Below, piece by piece: positions 32,639 to 42,286 of a stretch of 64,000 bases of DNA. The notes beneath the pieces are model-generated. The model saw nothing but the letters and a program-made list of their open reading frames with translations, had not been told where the DNA came from and did not search any database. The translations under genes were made by a program, and so were the position numbers. The stretch comes from Lewinellaceae bacterium (GTDB lineage: Bacteria > Bacteroidota > Bacteroidia > Chitinophagales > Saprospiraceae), in the NCBI GenBank assembly GCA_020636405.1, contig JACJXW010000004.1, positions 1,798,001 to 1,862,000 on the forward strand. Direction: 5' to 3'. The stretch's first letter is position 1; every line of letters starts with the position of its first letter.

Positions 32639-35164
32639 TTATCTCACGACCGATACCTCTCCGGAAAATCCCTCGACGATCTCTCCAATGAATTCGATCT
32701 CCGCTCTCCACAGATAGGCGCCTCCCGGTGCAGGCTGGCCCCTATACATTCCGTCCCACCCGCTTTGCGGCTCGTTTAATGCCGATTCGGAAGACCGGAA
32801 GACCAGGCCTCCCCAACGGTCGTATACGGACAAGGAGCGGATGATGCCAAAGTCGGGGCTCTGCAGGTAAAAATAGTCGTTTCTGCCGTCCCGGTTGGGA
32901 GAGAAAGCATTGGGAGCGTAGATGCGGCGTGTGTCGTCGACCAGGAAAGTGAAGTACAGTGTATCGGCGCACAGCTCATTGGAGGCGCGGAAGGTGTAAC
33001 GGGTTGGTTTCAGCGGTTTGGCGATGGGCGCCAGGCAGTCCGTGCAGGATAGCGACTGCCCGAGGGGGTCGTCCCATTCCATAAATAGCGTGTTGCCCAG
33101 GTTGGACAGGGTAGGGGAGAGCAGGATCTCTTCGCCCAGATGGATCTCAATGGTATCCCGGGGGTATTCAGCATCGATCAGCGGGCCGGCCGTTACATCG
33201 AAATAGACGATGGAGGGCTCACAGCCATTGAAAACTGCCAGTCGGTATCGGCCGGTTTGGGTGACCGGCAGGCGCGCCTCGTTAGAGCCGTCCTCCCACA
33301 GATAGGAGATGCCGTAGGGGCTGCCGTCCAGTGCCAGCGGTTCGTTCGGGCACAAGGCCTGTTCTACGTAAGTGGTATCGGAATCCACCCCGAAAACGTG
33401 TAGGGCGGTGCTGTCCATCGAAATGGTATCGGCATTGAAAGACAGCCGGATAGGGCCGAGGGCCTGCGGAAGGCCTGTAAGGGTAGCGCGATAGCGGTAC
33501 GTGCCGGGCGCTACGTTACCGATCGATACGACGACGTCGAGGGAATCTACGCCTACGGGCAAGGACATATTGCTGACGCTGAGCACCCCGGGGGGCAGGC
33601 CGGTGTCCAGAACTCCTCCGAAAGGGTTGCGCTCCAGCCGGACGATAGTGAAGCCGTCCGGCAGGGTATCGGAAAGGCCGATCCCGTTACGGGGCAACCC
33701 CGAATCGTTGCCGACAATATAGCGGAAGGTGACTTCCTGGCAGGGGTAGGCCTCAGCAGGTATTATTTTCTGCCCTACCTCCACGGTATATGGACAAGAG
33801 GCGGCAGTCACCTCGTAGGTGACGGAAAGCGCCTGGCAGCCACTGAATGCCTGCAGGGAATAAACCCCTTGCTGGGTTACGGAAAGCTCGGTATTGGCCG
33901 AACCGGTACTCCAGAGCACATTGCTGCCATAGGCGCTGGCGTCGAGGGTCAGGCTGGACCCCAGGCAGAGGAAGTTACTGAAATACAGGCTGTCTTCTTC
34001 AAAGCGGTTGACCAGCAGATTGATGCTGTCGTTCGGAACCGGAGTAGAGGGGTTGTCGGAGGAGGTGTTGCCCCCCATGCTCCCGGGCAGGCCCTGCAGG
34101 ATAGCTTGAGTCGGGTAATCGCCGCCCAGCACGTCGCCTACCTCTACCAGGAGGGCCAGGCTATCTACCCGCCGGGGGATAGACATATTCTCGATCCGGA
34201 TCCGGGTGGGAGGGCCGCCGGTGCTGAGGGTGCCGCCAAAGGGGTTGCGGGCGATGTTGCCCAACTGGAAACCCGCCGGCAGTTCGTGTTCGAAACTTAC
34301 ACCGGTTTGCACCTGCCCGGAGCCATTGCCAACGGTAAAAGTGTATCGGACTTCACTGCAGGGGAAAGTGGCCGTTGGTTCCACCACGCTGCGCACGGCC
34401 ACTCCGTAGGGGCAGGCGGCGGCATCGGTGGCCGGGTAGGGTGGCCCGGTGGCCAGGCGCGTCTCCTTCCCATTGCTCTTGTTGATCTCGAATAGGGCAT
34501 TGGCGACACCGAATATGGAGCTGCCGTATGCCAGCAGTTCGCCGAAAGCATTGAAGTACAGCCCCTGGATCTCGTTACCGGCCTCGATAGGGCTGAATGC
34601 CATGGTGCTTCCATTGTCGAAATTAATGGTTACGATACTCCGGCTGAGCTCATCATACCCAAACAGCTTGCTATCCAGCGGGTTGAAGGCGATGTCGATG
34701 ATCATCCGGGAAGCGGGAAGGGAAACGGACGCTATGGGGAAGCCCGGGCTTTCGAGGTCGATCTTCGCCAGGGAATGCAGGCCAGCGCCGAAACCGATCG
34801 CGGCGAAGTACCGCCCGTCCGGGCTGATGGCTCCCCCGATGACGGCCTGGCTGTTATCCAGCGATAAAGGGCCGAGGTCTTCCACCGTGCCGTTGGCGTC
34901 GATACGGTACAGGCGGCGGCTGTTCTTTCCGATTCCGTACAGCAGCCGGTCCGTACTTCTGAAACCGAGGGCTTCGATCTCTACTCCCAGCGCCGGGCTA
35001 ATGATACTGAGGTTGCCGGGCTGGGAATTGAAACTCACCAGCTCGCCGGTACCTTCCTGTATGACGAAGGCCTGTCCTTCACAAATGAAAGGGGACTGCC
35101 CAACGATGGCGCGCGGGGAAAACAAAACAAGCAGGAAAAGGAGGTGGCAGCCTGTTTTCAGCAT
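32639..35164 (-). CDS. Secreted DUF11-type repeat protein with gliding-motility (T9SS type B) C-terminal domain
   Basis: 841 residues with signal peptide MLKTGCHLLFLLVLFSPRAIVG. Residues about 30-260 resemble a beta-propeller-like region (DGRYFAAIGFGAG, FNPLDSKLFGYDE). Two related DUF11-like modules follow, each with GFxLGNIARNPFGGTLSTG or GFTIVRLERNPFGGVLDTG. The last 90 residues are the gliding motility-associated C-terminal domain: APNAFSPNRDGRNDYF, SVYDRWGGLVF, GWDGMYRGQPAPGGAYLW. It should be exported by T9SS with a type B signal to the surface or medium. Precise role unknown. Confidence 0.92.
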   Translation of the reverse strand: MLKTGCHLLFLLVLFSPRAIVGQSPFICEGQAFVIQEGTGELVSFNSQPGNLSIISPALGVEIEALGFRSTDRLLYGIGKNSRRLYRIDANGTVEDLGPLSLDNSQAVIGGAISPDGRYFAAIGFGAGLHSLAKIDLESPGFPIASVSLPASRMIIDIAFNPLDSKLFGYDELSRSIVTINFDNGSTMAFSPIEAGNEIQGLYFNAFGELLAYGSSIFGVANALFEINKSNGKETRLATGPPYPATDAAACPYGVAVRSVVEPTATFPCSEVRYTFTVGNGSGQVQTGVSFEHELPAGFQLGNIARNPFGGTLSTGGPPTRIRIENMSIPRRVDSLALLVEVGDVLGGDYPTQAILQGLPGSMGGNTSSDNPSTPVPNDSINLLVNRFEEDSLYFSNFLCLGSSLTLDASAYGSNVLWSTGSANTELSVTQQGVYSLQAFSGCQALSVTYEVTAASCPYTVEVGQKIIPAEAYPCQEVTFRYIVGNDSGLPRNGIGLSDTLPDGFTIVRLERNPFGGVLDTGLPPGVLSVSNMSLPVGVDSLDVVVSIGNVAPGTYRYRATLTGLPQALGPIRLSFNADTISMDSTALHVFGVDSDTTYVEQALCPNEPLALDGSPYGISYLWEDGSNEARLPVTQTGRYRLAVFNGCEPSIVYFDVTAGPLIDAEYPRDTIEIHLGEEILLSPTLSNLGNTLFMEWDDPLGQSLSCTDCLAPIAKPLKPTRYTFRASNELCADTLYFTFLVDDTRRIYAPNAFSPNRDGRNDYFYLQSPDFGIIRSLSVYDRWGGLVFRSSESALNEPQSGWDGMYRGQPAPGGAYLWRAEIEFIGEIVEGFSGEVSVVR

Positions 35165-35186
35165 AGAAGGTTATCGGTTGTCGGTA

Positions 35187-35194
35187 CAAATTTA
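35187..35194 (-). promoter_or_regulatory. Promoter -7 element TAAATTTG
   Basis: Minus-strand exact match to TAnnTTTG, 22 bases upstream of the T9SS type B gene's ATG at 35164. No TTG at the proper distance was seen. Confidence 0.4.
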
Positions 35195-35330
35195 AGTCCC
35201 CCGTCGTAAGCGGGTTGTATGCTTCAACACATTTTTGGGATTTGAGTTTTCGGCGAAATTCTCCGGACAGCCAACATTGGACACGGAACGTTGAATATTT
35301 TCTACTTCCGCATTGCTCTTCAGGTACCTG

Positions 35331-35990
35331 CTAATCTATTAAAAATGCCAGCTTCGCCTCTTTATACTGCTCCTTTTTCAGCATTTCCCGCATGCCCTTA
35401 ATGGTCTTGACCGGGCCGTTGTCCACGGCGAGATTGACCAGCCAGGCGGGCAGCGCTCCGCCCGGATCGGAGTGCAGGCGGTAATTCATCTGGACCCTGT
35501 TTTCTGAGAGCGGGATGAATTCGTAATGGATATTCAGCGTTTGGATGCGGACGAGGCCTTCTTTCTCCGCCCGGTAGGCAGGGGCGCTTTTGACATCGAT
35601 AAAAACATGACGGGTCTGGGGATCCTGCCGGAGTTGGCTTTTAGCTATGAAATCCCGGTCGCTCAGCGGCCAGGGGAAGTCGATCTCGCAGTAGTAGACG
35701 CTGGAGGTGTTGGTCCCCGGTTCCAGGCGCTCCGCTTTACTGCATTTATAGATCCATGCGGGATAGGCAGGTACGTCTTTCAGGACCGTGACGATGGAGG
35801 AGAGAGAGGCATCAAAAATGGTTTCGATCTTGACTTCTTTTATGTTGGAGTCCCCCGCGTCGCGCAGGTACACTTTCAACCCATCGGCTTCTTTTTTGAG
35901 CTTCCACTGGGCGGTTTGGGCGTAGGCAGAAGAGCAGGCTAGAATTAAGAATGTGATAATCAAGGCGTTAAGGTGCATTTTTCTTTTCAT
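35331..35990 (-). CDS. START-domain lipid-binding-like secreted protein
   Basis: 219 residues. Signal peptide MKRKMHLNALIITFLILACSSAYA, then a single START domain: WKLKKEADGLKVYLRDAG, IKEVKIETIFDASLSSIVTVL, YCEIDFPWPLSDRDFI, YRLHSDPGGALPAWLVN. Bacterial START proteins bind hydrophobic ligands in a helix-grip pocket; in this phylum they are periplasmic and of unknown ligand. It is divergently transcribed from thyA. Cys19 in ILACSS could also be a lipobox, so a lipoprotein is possible. Confidence 0.88.
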   Translation of the reverse strand: MKRKMHLNALIITFLILACSSAYAQTAQWKLKKEADGLKVYLRDAGDSNIKEVKIETIFDASLSSIVTVLKDVPAYPAWIYKCSKAERLEPGTNTSSVYYCEIDFPWPLSDRDFIAKSQLRQDPQTRHVFIDVKSAPAYRAEKEGLVRIQTLNIHYEFIPLSENRVQMNYRLHSDPGGALPAWLVNLAVDNGPVKTIKGMREMLKKEQYKEAKLAFLID

Positions 35991-36031
35991 TGAAGTGAGA
36001 TTTTTACGAGAAATTCCCTAATTTAACGCCC

Positions 36032-36067
36032 CAAAATTAGGCGGGTTCCCAGACATTACTAATTTTG
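36032..36067. promoter_or_regulatory. Back-to-back -7 elements between the START-domain gene and thyA
   Basis: CAAAATTAG (36032-36040) and CTAATTTTG (36059-36067) form a perfect 9-bp inverted repeat. Each arm contains TAATTTTG reading outward, an exact TAnnTTTG for the minus-strand START gene and for thyA respectively. Neither has an obvious -33 TTG. Confidence 0.4.
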
Positions 36068-36138
36068 CGTATCAAAATTGTCTAGTCGCCAGCCTTTCAC
36101 CCCGACTCCCAGCCGGAATTCACAAGATTAAGGAGCGT

Positions 36139-36196
36139 TCAGATTTCGTTTTCAGCCAGATCCAGCCTGGATTGGACGGAAAGATATGAAATCTGA
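36139..36196 (+). promoter_or_regulatory. Possible structured leader of thyA mRNA
   Basis: TCAGATTTC (36139-36147) pairs perfectly with GAAATCTGA (36188-36196). Between them a shorter ATCC/GGAT hairpin can form. The outer stem ends 26 bases before the thyA ATG, so the fold would sit in the 5' leader. There is no T tract, so it is not a terminator. Confidence 0.35.
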
Positions 36197-36222
36197 GCAG
36201 GCTCTCAGCCGAGTTACATTCT

Positions 36223-37128
36223 ATGCGTCAGTATTTGGACCTTTTACAGCACATTAAGGACAATGGTGTCCGGAAAGATGACCGTACCGGTACGGGCACT
36301 ATTAGTGTGTTCGGCTACCAGATGCGCATGAACCTGCAGGAAGGCTTTCCGTTGCTCACCACCAAGAAAGTTTACCTCAAATCGGTCATCCACGAACTCC
36401 TTTGGTTCCTGCAGGGCGACACGAATATACGCTACCTTGTACAGAATGGTGTAAATATCTGGAATGAATGGCCCTACCAGAACTGGTTGCGGGAGACCGG
36501 CCAGGAGGGCCGGTACCCGAAGTACAGCGCCGAGTGGAAGGAGCAGATGAAAGTTTTTGTCGAACGCATCAAAGAAGAGGAGGCATTCTCTCGTCAGTGG
36601 GGGGAACTCGGCCCGGTCTATGGCCGGCAGTGGCGCGATTTCGAAGGCGTTGATCAGATCGCAGACGTAGTCGACGCCATTAAGAGGAATCCGGATTCCC
36701 GCCGGCACATCGTCTCCGCCTGGAACCCGAAGGAAATTCCGGTAATGGCGAAGTCGGGCCTGCCGCCCTGTCACACCCTGTTCCAGTTCTACGTCGCCGA
36801 GGGGCGGCTGTCCTGCCAGTTGTATCAGCGCTCTGCCGATGTTTTTTTGGGCGTCCCTTTCAACATCGCCTCCTATGCGCTGCTGAACATGATGGTGGCC
36901 CAGGCCTGTGGGCTGAAACCCGGCGATTTCGTGCACACTTTTGGCGATGTGCACCTTTATCTGAACCACCTGGAGCAGGCCAACCTGCAGTTGAGCCGTG
37001 AGCCCCGCCCCCTGCCCGAAATGAAGATCAACCCGAAAGTGAAAAACCTTTTCGATTTCAGATACGAGGATTTTGAGTTGCAAAACTACGATCCGTACCC
37101 GCCGATCCGGGCACAGGTCGCAGTTTAG
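36223..37128 (+). CDS. thyA: Thymidylate synthase ThyA
   Basis: 301 residues. All family signatures are present: DDRTGTGTISVFG near 19-31, the folate/dUMP region FLQGDTNIRYL, VYGRQWRDFEGVDQI, the nucleophile Cys in LPPCHTLFQFYV (about 184), QLYQRSADVFLGVPFNIASYAL and the C-terminal PYPPIRAQVAV. It methylates dUMP to dTMP with methylene-tetrahydrofolate. The protein is longer than E. coli ThyA because of an insertion around residues 90-130, as in many other bacteria. Dihydrofolate reductase, often next to thyA, is not adjacent. Confidence 0.97.
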   Translation: MRQYLDLLQHIKDNGVRKDDRTGTGTISVFGYQMRMNLQEGFPLLTTKKVYLKSVIHELLWFLQGDTNIRYLVQNGVNIWNEWPYQNWLRETGQEGRYPKYSAEWKEQMKVFVERIKEEEAFSRQWGELGPVYGRQWRDFEGVDQIADVVDAIKRNPDSRRHIVSAWNPKEIPVMAKSGLPPCHTLFQFYVAEGRLSCQLYQRSADVFLGVPFNIASYALLNMMVAQACGLKPGDFVHTFGDVHLYLNHLEQANLQLSREPRPLPEMKINPKVKNLFDFRYEDFELQNYDPYPPIRAQVAV

Positions 37129-37260
37129 TTTTTATTGGATGAGATGGCATATATAGTGAAATTTATATCTGTTCAGGAGTTGTTATAGGAAATATTTCAT
37201 GGACAGAGCGAGGCCAAGGGATATTATTGAGGCCGGATAGATGCAGTGAAAAGCAATCAT

Positions 37261-37283
37261 TTATTTAGATTCAATCTAAATAA
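37261..37283. promoter_or_regulatory. Perfect 23-bp palindrome upstream of the actA promoter
   Basis: TTATTTAGATT-C-AATCTAAATAA is a perfect 11-1-11 dyad. It ends 20 bases before the -33 TTG of the actA promoter. The A+T-rich TTAGA/TCTAA half-sites resemble operators of Fur/DtxR-type metal regulators. A near copy (19 of 23 identical) precedes coxB at 46618-46640. Confidence 0.6.
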
Positions 37284-37303
37284 TCGCGGGATTTTGACTT
37301 TTA

Positions 37304-37335
37304 TTGTTAAAAAATTAACGCGAAAGTTATCTTTG
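37304..37335 (+). promoter_or_regulatory. Promoter of the actABCDEF operon
   Basis: TTG (37304-37306), 21 bases, then TATCTTTG (37328-37335): a full match to the Bacteroidota housekeeping promoter. The transcript would start near 37341, about 55 nt before the actA ATG. Confidence 0.7.
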
Positions 37336-37395
37336 CGCTGACAAAAAAATGACACTCAAGTATTGACGAAATTATATATTAAATAGCACCACGAG

Positions 37396-38844
37396 ATGAC
37401 ATATAAGCAGTTGATTAGCCGATTTTTACTACTTCTCGTCGTGGCGCTGTTCTCCTTCCCTGCCACCGCTCAGGATGGCCAGGAGGGGGCTGCTGCCGAA
37501 GCCTCTGCGCCTGCAGGAGAGGCTAATATCGATGAAGGAAAGACGCTTTTCCGAAACTACTGTGCGACCTGCCACAACAAGAACATGAAGGATAACCTGA
37601 CCGGCCCGGCCCTTGGCGGCCTGGAAGAACGCTGGGCGGATTATCCCCGTGAAGACCTCTACAGCTGGATCCGCAATTCCCAGGCCATGGTTAACGCCGG
37701 GCACCCCCGCGCCGTTGAGCTCTGGAACGAGTGGAAGCCCACAGTGATGAACAACTTCAACCTCACCGACCAGGAGATCGAGAACATCATCGCCTATGTA
37801 GACTACGTTTACACCGGTAAGGACAAGGTAGGCCAGGCTGTTGCTCAAGGGCCGGCCGTTGTGGTGGAAAAGCCGAACAACACGCCTTTGTTCATCGCTC
37901 TTGCGGTCATCCTGGCCATCCTGGCAGTGGTCCTCGCCCGCATCGTCGCCAACCTCAACTATATGGTTCAGGTGCGCGAAGGCAATGCGCCGGCCCATCG
38001 GAAAACCCTGGTCGAGATCCTGACCAGTAAAGGGCTGATCGCTTTTGTCATTTTCGCCCTGGTGGTGCTCGGTGGTTATACTACTGTAAATAACGCTATC
38101 ATGCTGGGCCGCCAGCAAGGCTACGCTCCCGAGCAGCCGATCAAATTCTCGCACGCCACCCACGCCGGCCTGCAGAAGATCGATTGCCAGTACTGCCACG
38201 ACGGCGCCCGCCGCTCCAAGCACTCCGTGATCCCGGCAGCCAATACCTGTATGAACTGCCATGCCGCTATCAAAGTGGGGTCCACGTACGGGACAGCTGA
38301 ACTCAGCAAGATCTACGCTTCCATCGGATGGAACCCCAACACGGATTCTTACATCGAGAACTACGATGGGATGAGCCAGGCGGACATCGAGAAGATCTTC
38401 AAGAAGTGGATCGGCGATACCTACGTTAAAGAAAAAGGCGGCATCGACGCCGAAGGAGAAAGGCTGATCGAAGATCAGTGGGATGGCATCGTCAGTTCAC
38501 TGACCAACGAGACCAAGGAAAAGATCCAGGGCCCGATCGAATGGGTCCGCATCCATAACCTGCCCGACCACGCTTACTTCAACCACGCCCAGCACGTCTC
38601 AGTGGGCAAAGTAGCATGCCAGACCTGCCATGGGCCGGTCGAGGAAATGGCAGTGGTACAGCAGTACTCTCCGCTCTCCATGGGCTGGTGCATCAACTGC
38701 CACCGCCAGACGGAAGTACAGTTCGCCGGCAACGAGTATTACAAAACCTATGAGACGTACCACGAGGAGATCGCTCGTGGAGAACGCGACAAGGTGACCG
38801 TCGAAGAGATCGGCGGGCTCGAATGCCAGAAGTGCCACTATTAA
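37396..38844 (+). CDS. actA: Alternative complex III subunit ActA, multihaem cytochrome c with extra N-terminal haem domain
   Basis: 482 residues with signal peptide MTYKQLISRFLLLLVVALFSFPATAQ. Six CxxCH motifs are seen: CATCH at 56, CQYCH at 264, CMNCH at 285, CQTCH at 408, CINCH at 432 and CQKCH at 477. The first belongs to a separate cytochrome c domain (about 45-140), followed by two membrane helices at about 165-185 and 210-232 and the five-haem ActA domain. ActA is the haem wire that delivers electrons from the quinol site to a periplasmic acceptor. Known ActA proteins are usually described as five-haem. First gene of the operon. Confidence 0.93.
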   Translation: MTYKQLISRFLLLLVVALFSFPATAQDGQEGAAAEASAPAGEANIDEGKTLFRNYCATCHNKNMKDNLTGPALGGLEERWADYPREDLYSWIRNSQAMVNAGHPRAVELWNEWKPTVMNNFNLTDQEIENIIAYVDYVYTGKDKVGQAVAQGPAVVVEKPNNTPLFIALAVILAILAVVLARIVANLNYMVQVREGNAPAHRKTLVEILTSKGLIAFVIFALVVLGGYTTVNNAIMLGRQQGYAPEQPIKFSHATHAGLQKIDCQYCHDGARRSKHSVIPAANTCMNCHAAIKVGSTYGTAELSKIYASIGWNPNTDSYIENYDGMSQADIEKIFKKWIGDTYVKEKGGIDAEGERLIEDQWDGIVSSLTNETKEKIQGPIEWVRIHNLPDHAYFNHAQHVSVGKVACQTCHGPVEEMAVVQQYSPLSMGWCINCHRQTEVQFAGNEYYKTYETYHEEIARGERDKVTVEEIGGLECQKCHY

Positions 38845-38885
38845 TTTCATGCCAATCCGCCCATTTGAATCTGAAAAAAGCAAAA

Positions 38886-41800
38886 ATGAAGAATAAGAAT
38901 AATGGTGTTTGGATCGGGGTAGACCAACTGGCCAGCACCCCCGAATACAAGGAAGCCACTCAGCAGGAATTCATCGGTAATGAAGAGATCATAGAGCACG
39001 GCACCAGTAGCCGCCGTGACTTCCTGAAGTACCTCGGTTTCGGCATCGGCGCCGCCACACTGGCAGCCGGCTGCGAAATTCCCGTAAAACGCGCCATTCC
39101 TTACGTGGTGAAACCAGACGAGATCGTGCCCGGTGTCGCTACGTATTATGCATCCAGCTTTGTTCAGGGCGGCGACTATTGCGCCGTACTGGTCAAGACC
39201 CGCGAAGGGCGCCCCATTAAGGTCGAAGGCAACAGCCTTTCCAAAGTGACCGGAGGCGGAACCAGCGCCCGGGCCCAGGCCAGCGTACTGAGCCTCTACG
39301 ATACCAGCCGCCTCGACGGCCCTTACCGCATAGCGGACGGCAAAATCGACCTGCCGGCCGACCGCAATAAAAAAGGGCCCTCCTGGGCAGAGATCGACCA
39401 GGAGATCGGCGATAAGTTCAATGCCAACTCCCGCGTCCGCATCGTGGCCAATACCATTCTGAGCCCGACGACGAAGAAGGTATTCGAGGACTTCCGGTCC
39501 AAATTCCAGAATACGGACGTCGTCATGTATGATCCGGTTTCCAGCTCAGCTATTCTGGAAGCCAATGAGCAAAGCTTCGGCCAGGCCGTCATCCCTTCCT
39601 ATCACTTCGATCGGGCCAAGGTGATCGTCAGCTTCGACGCCGACTTCCTGGGCACCTGGATCTCTCCGATAGAATTCGCGTCCCAGTACGCCAAAGGCCG
39701 GAAGCTCGACGATGTGAAGAACCCGAAGATGTCTCGCCACATACAGGTAGAGAGCCATGTGAGCCTGACGGGCTCCAATGCCGACAACCGCATCATGGTT
39801 CGGCCTTCGGAGCAAGGGGCTGCCATCATTGCGCTGCACAACGCGCTGGCCGGTAAGGCGGGCCGTTCTACTGTTCGCGGCCCTCAACTGGAAGGCGAAA
39901 AAGCCGCCAAGATCCAGAAGGTCGCCGATGAACTGTGGAGCCACCGCGGGGAAGCCCTGGTCGTCTCCGGTTCCAACAACCTGGGAGAGCAGGTGCTCAT
40001 CAATGCCGTCAACGATATGCTCGGCAGCTACGGAAGCACCATCGACTTTACCCATGCGTCGCACCAGCGCCAGGGTATAGACAAGAATATTCAGAACCTT
40101 ATTAAAGATATGAACGCAGGCAGGGTGGATGTGCTCCTCGTAATGGATGGCGCCAACCCGGCCTACGACCTGCCCAATGCCGCTCAGTTCCGCGAGGGCT
40201 GCGCCAAAGTGGGCCTGAAGATCTCCTTCGCCGGCGTGCCCAATGAAACGACTCTTCTGTGCGACTACGCCACGCCCACGCACCACTATCTGGAGAGCTG
40301 GGGGGATGCCGAGCCGAAGCGGGGCCATTACAGCCTCATCCAGCCTGCTATTGCGCCGATCTTCGCCAATGTGGGCCGGCCGGGAACCCGCCAGGCAGAA
40401 GAGAGCCTGCTGCGCTGGGCCGGTGTGGAGGTAATGGCTGCCGCAGATACGGCCGCCGCAACCGACAGCACCGCCGCCGAAGCGCCAGCCCAGGAGAGCC
40501 CGGTCTGGAAAAAGACAGTGGCTGAAACCGGCCATTTCTACTATGAATACCTGCGCAAGCATTGGGAAGAAAAATTCTTCCCGCAGCAGAGCAGCTTCGC
40601 CACCTTCCAGTCTTTCTGGGATAGTACACTGCACGATGGCGTTTTCGAATTGCCGCAGTCTACTATCCAGCAAGCATTTTCCGCCGATGTGAATGAAGCC
40701 GCCAAGCGCGTGCGCCAGCCCAACGGCAATGCGGAAACGCTGGAGATATCCTTCTTTGAGTCGGTCAACATGGGCAGCGGCGTTTACGCCAATAACCCCT
40801 GGTTGATGGAAATGCCCGACCCGGTCAACCGTTGTTCCTGGGGCAATTACCTGGGCATTCCCGTTTCCTGGGAAGGGGGCAACAGCTACAAGGCCTTTAT
40901 GGACCTTAACCCCGATGAGATCAAAGGCAAGGCCGATATGGTCAACGTCACTGTCGGTGGAGTGGAAAGCACCTGCACGGTGGTCCGCCAATTCGGGCAG
41001 ATGCCCGGCACCTTATCCCTGGCCATCGGTTACGGCCGCGAACATACGGGCCTGATGGGCCGCGCACTGGGCAATAAGGTGGGCTCCAATGTCTATCCCT
41101 GGCTGACGCTTGATGACAACGGTAACGTGCAGTACTACGCTACTGTGGAGAATGTTTCCGAGCGCGTCGGAGTAGACGATGAATTCCCCTGCGTACAGTA
41201 CCACCATGCCATGGGGCTGAAAGCGGCAGACCCGGAAAGCGGTGAAGTAATCAACGTCGACGAGAAGACGTCCATGTCCATCGGCTCCGGCTATCAGGGA
41301 GGGATCACCAAGCGTTCCATCATCTTCCAGGGCCACCTCGATGAGCTTTCCGAACTGACGCATCACATCGAGGAGCACCGCGCCGAGGCTGCCAATCTCA
41401 ACGCCAATACGCTTTATCCGTACGATGAGTACAACGAGCGCTTCTACAGCCAGGGACACCACTGGCAGATGCACGTCGACCTCAGCGCCTGTATCGGCTG
41501 CGGCGCCTGCCAGGTAGCCTGCGTAGCCGAGAACAACGTTCCGGTAGTCGGCAAGCGGGAAGTCTCCCGCCACCATGAGATGACCTGGCTGCGCATTGAC
41601 CGCTATTTCTACGGGGACTTTGAGAGCCCCAATGTGGTCTACCAGCCGATGATGTGCCAGCACTGCGACAACGCTCCTTGTGAGAACGTCTGCCCGGTAG
41701 CCGCCACCAACCACAGCTCCGAGGGCCTCAACCAGATGACCTACAACCGCTGTATCGGTACGCGTTACTGTGCCAACAACTGCCCCTACAAGGTGCGCCG

Positions 41801-42221
41801 TTTCAACTGGCTTGACTATACTACCGCCGACCTTTTCGGCGCCAACGAAGTGGATGTGAACGGAGAGAGCGTGCCATTCGGCGCCGACAACCTCACCCGC
41901 ATGGTGCTGAACCCGGACGTGACGGTCCGTTCCCGCGGGGTGATCGAAAAGTGCAGCTTCTGCGTGCAGCGCATTCAGGAGGGCAAGCTCACCGCCAAGC
42001 GCGAAGGCCGCAGGTTGCAGGACAACGACGTCAAGACGGCCTGCCAGACGGCTTGCCCGACCGGCGCCATCGTCTTCGGCGACGGCAATAACAAGGAAGG
42101 CATTGTTGCCAAAAAACTGGAAAATCCGCTGAATTACCTGGTCCTGGAAGAAACCAATACGCGTTCTTCCGTAAACTATCAGGCAAAGGTGAATAACCGC
42201 AGCGAAGCACTGGACGCATAA
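38886..42221 (+). CDS. actB: Alternative complex III iron-sulfur subunit ActB (molybdopterin-oxidoreductase-like plus ferredoxin domain)
   Basis: 1111 residues from the ATG at 38886; the open frame reaches back into actA but this start gives the expected N-terminus. A Tat-like motif SRRDFLK (42-48) precedes a hydrophobic stretch. Residues about 70-800 resemble a molybdopterin oxidoreductase without cofactor-binding evidence. The C-terminal part has four Fe-S cysteine groups: CIGCGACQVAC, CQHCDNAPCENVC, CIGTRYCANNCP and CSFC with CQTACP. It passes electrons within the complex to ActA. It starts 41 bases after actA and 65 before actC. Confidence 0.95.
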   Translation: MKNKNNGVWIGVDQLASTPEYKEATQQEFIGNEEIIEHGTSSRRDFLKYLGFGIGAATLAAGCEIPVKRAIPYVVKPDEIVPGVATYYASSFVQGGDYCAVLVKTREGRPIKVEGNSLSKVTGGGTSARAQASVLSLYDTSRLDGPYRIADGKIDLPADRNKKGPSWAEIDQEIGDKFNANSRVRIVANTILSPTTKKVFEDFRSKFQNTDVVMYDPVSSSAILEANEQSFGQAVIPSYHFDRAKVIVSFDADFLGTWISPIEFASQYAKGRKLDDVKNPKMSRHIQVESHVSLTGSNADNRIMVRPSEQGAAIIALHNALAGKAGRSTVRGPQLEGEKAAKIQKVADELWSHRGEALVVSGSNNLGEQVLINAVNDMLGSYGSTIDFTHASHQRQGIDKNIQNLIKDMNAGRVDVLLVMDGANPAYDLPNAAQFREGCAKVGLKISFAGVPNETTLLCDYATPTHHYLESWGDAEPKRGHYSLIQPAIAPIFANVGRPGTRQAEESLLRWAGVEVMAAADTAAATDSTAAEAPAQESPVWKKTVAETGHFYYEYLRKHWEEKFFPQQSSFATFQSFWDSTLHDGVFELPQSTIQQAFSADVNEAAKRVRQPNGNAETLEISFFESVNMGSGVYANNPWLMEMPDPVNRCSWGNYLGIPVSWEGGNSYKAFMDLNPDEIKGKADMVNVTVGGVESTCTVVRQFGQMPGTLSLAIGYGREHTGLMGRALGNKVGSNVYPWLTLDDNGNVQYYATVENVSERVGVDDEFPCVQYHHAMGLKAADPESGEVINVDEKTSMSIGSGYQGGITKRSIIFQGHLDELSELTHHIEEHRAEAANLNANTLYPYDEYNERFYSQGHHWQMHVDLSACIGCGACQVACVAENNVPVVGKREVSRHHEMTWLRIDRYFYGDFESPNVVYQPMMCQHCDNAPCENVCPVAATNHSSEGLNQMTYNRCIGTRYCANNCPYKVRRFNWLDYTTADLFGANEVDVNGESVPFGADNLTRMVLNPDVTVRSRGVIEKCSFCVQRIQEGKLTAKREGRRLQDNDVKTACQTACPTGAIVFGDGNNKEGIVAKKLENPLNYLVLEETNTRSSVNYQAKVNNRSEALDA

Positions 42222-42286
42222 ATGATATAAGGAGTGGCCCAAATGGCTGAACATCCAATTAATAAACTTATAACGATTCAACTATA

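Noticed and set aside
39546..40991. Long minus-strand frame opposite actB (481 codons)
   Set aside because: The plus strand encodes ActB with Fe-S motifs; the antisense frame shows no recognisable domain.
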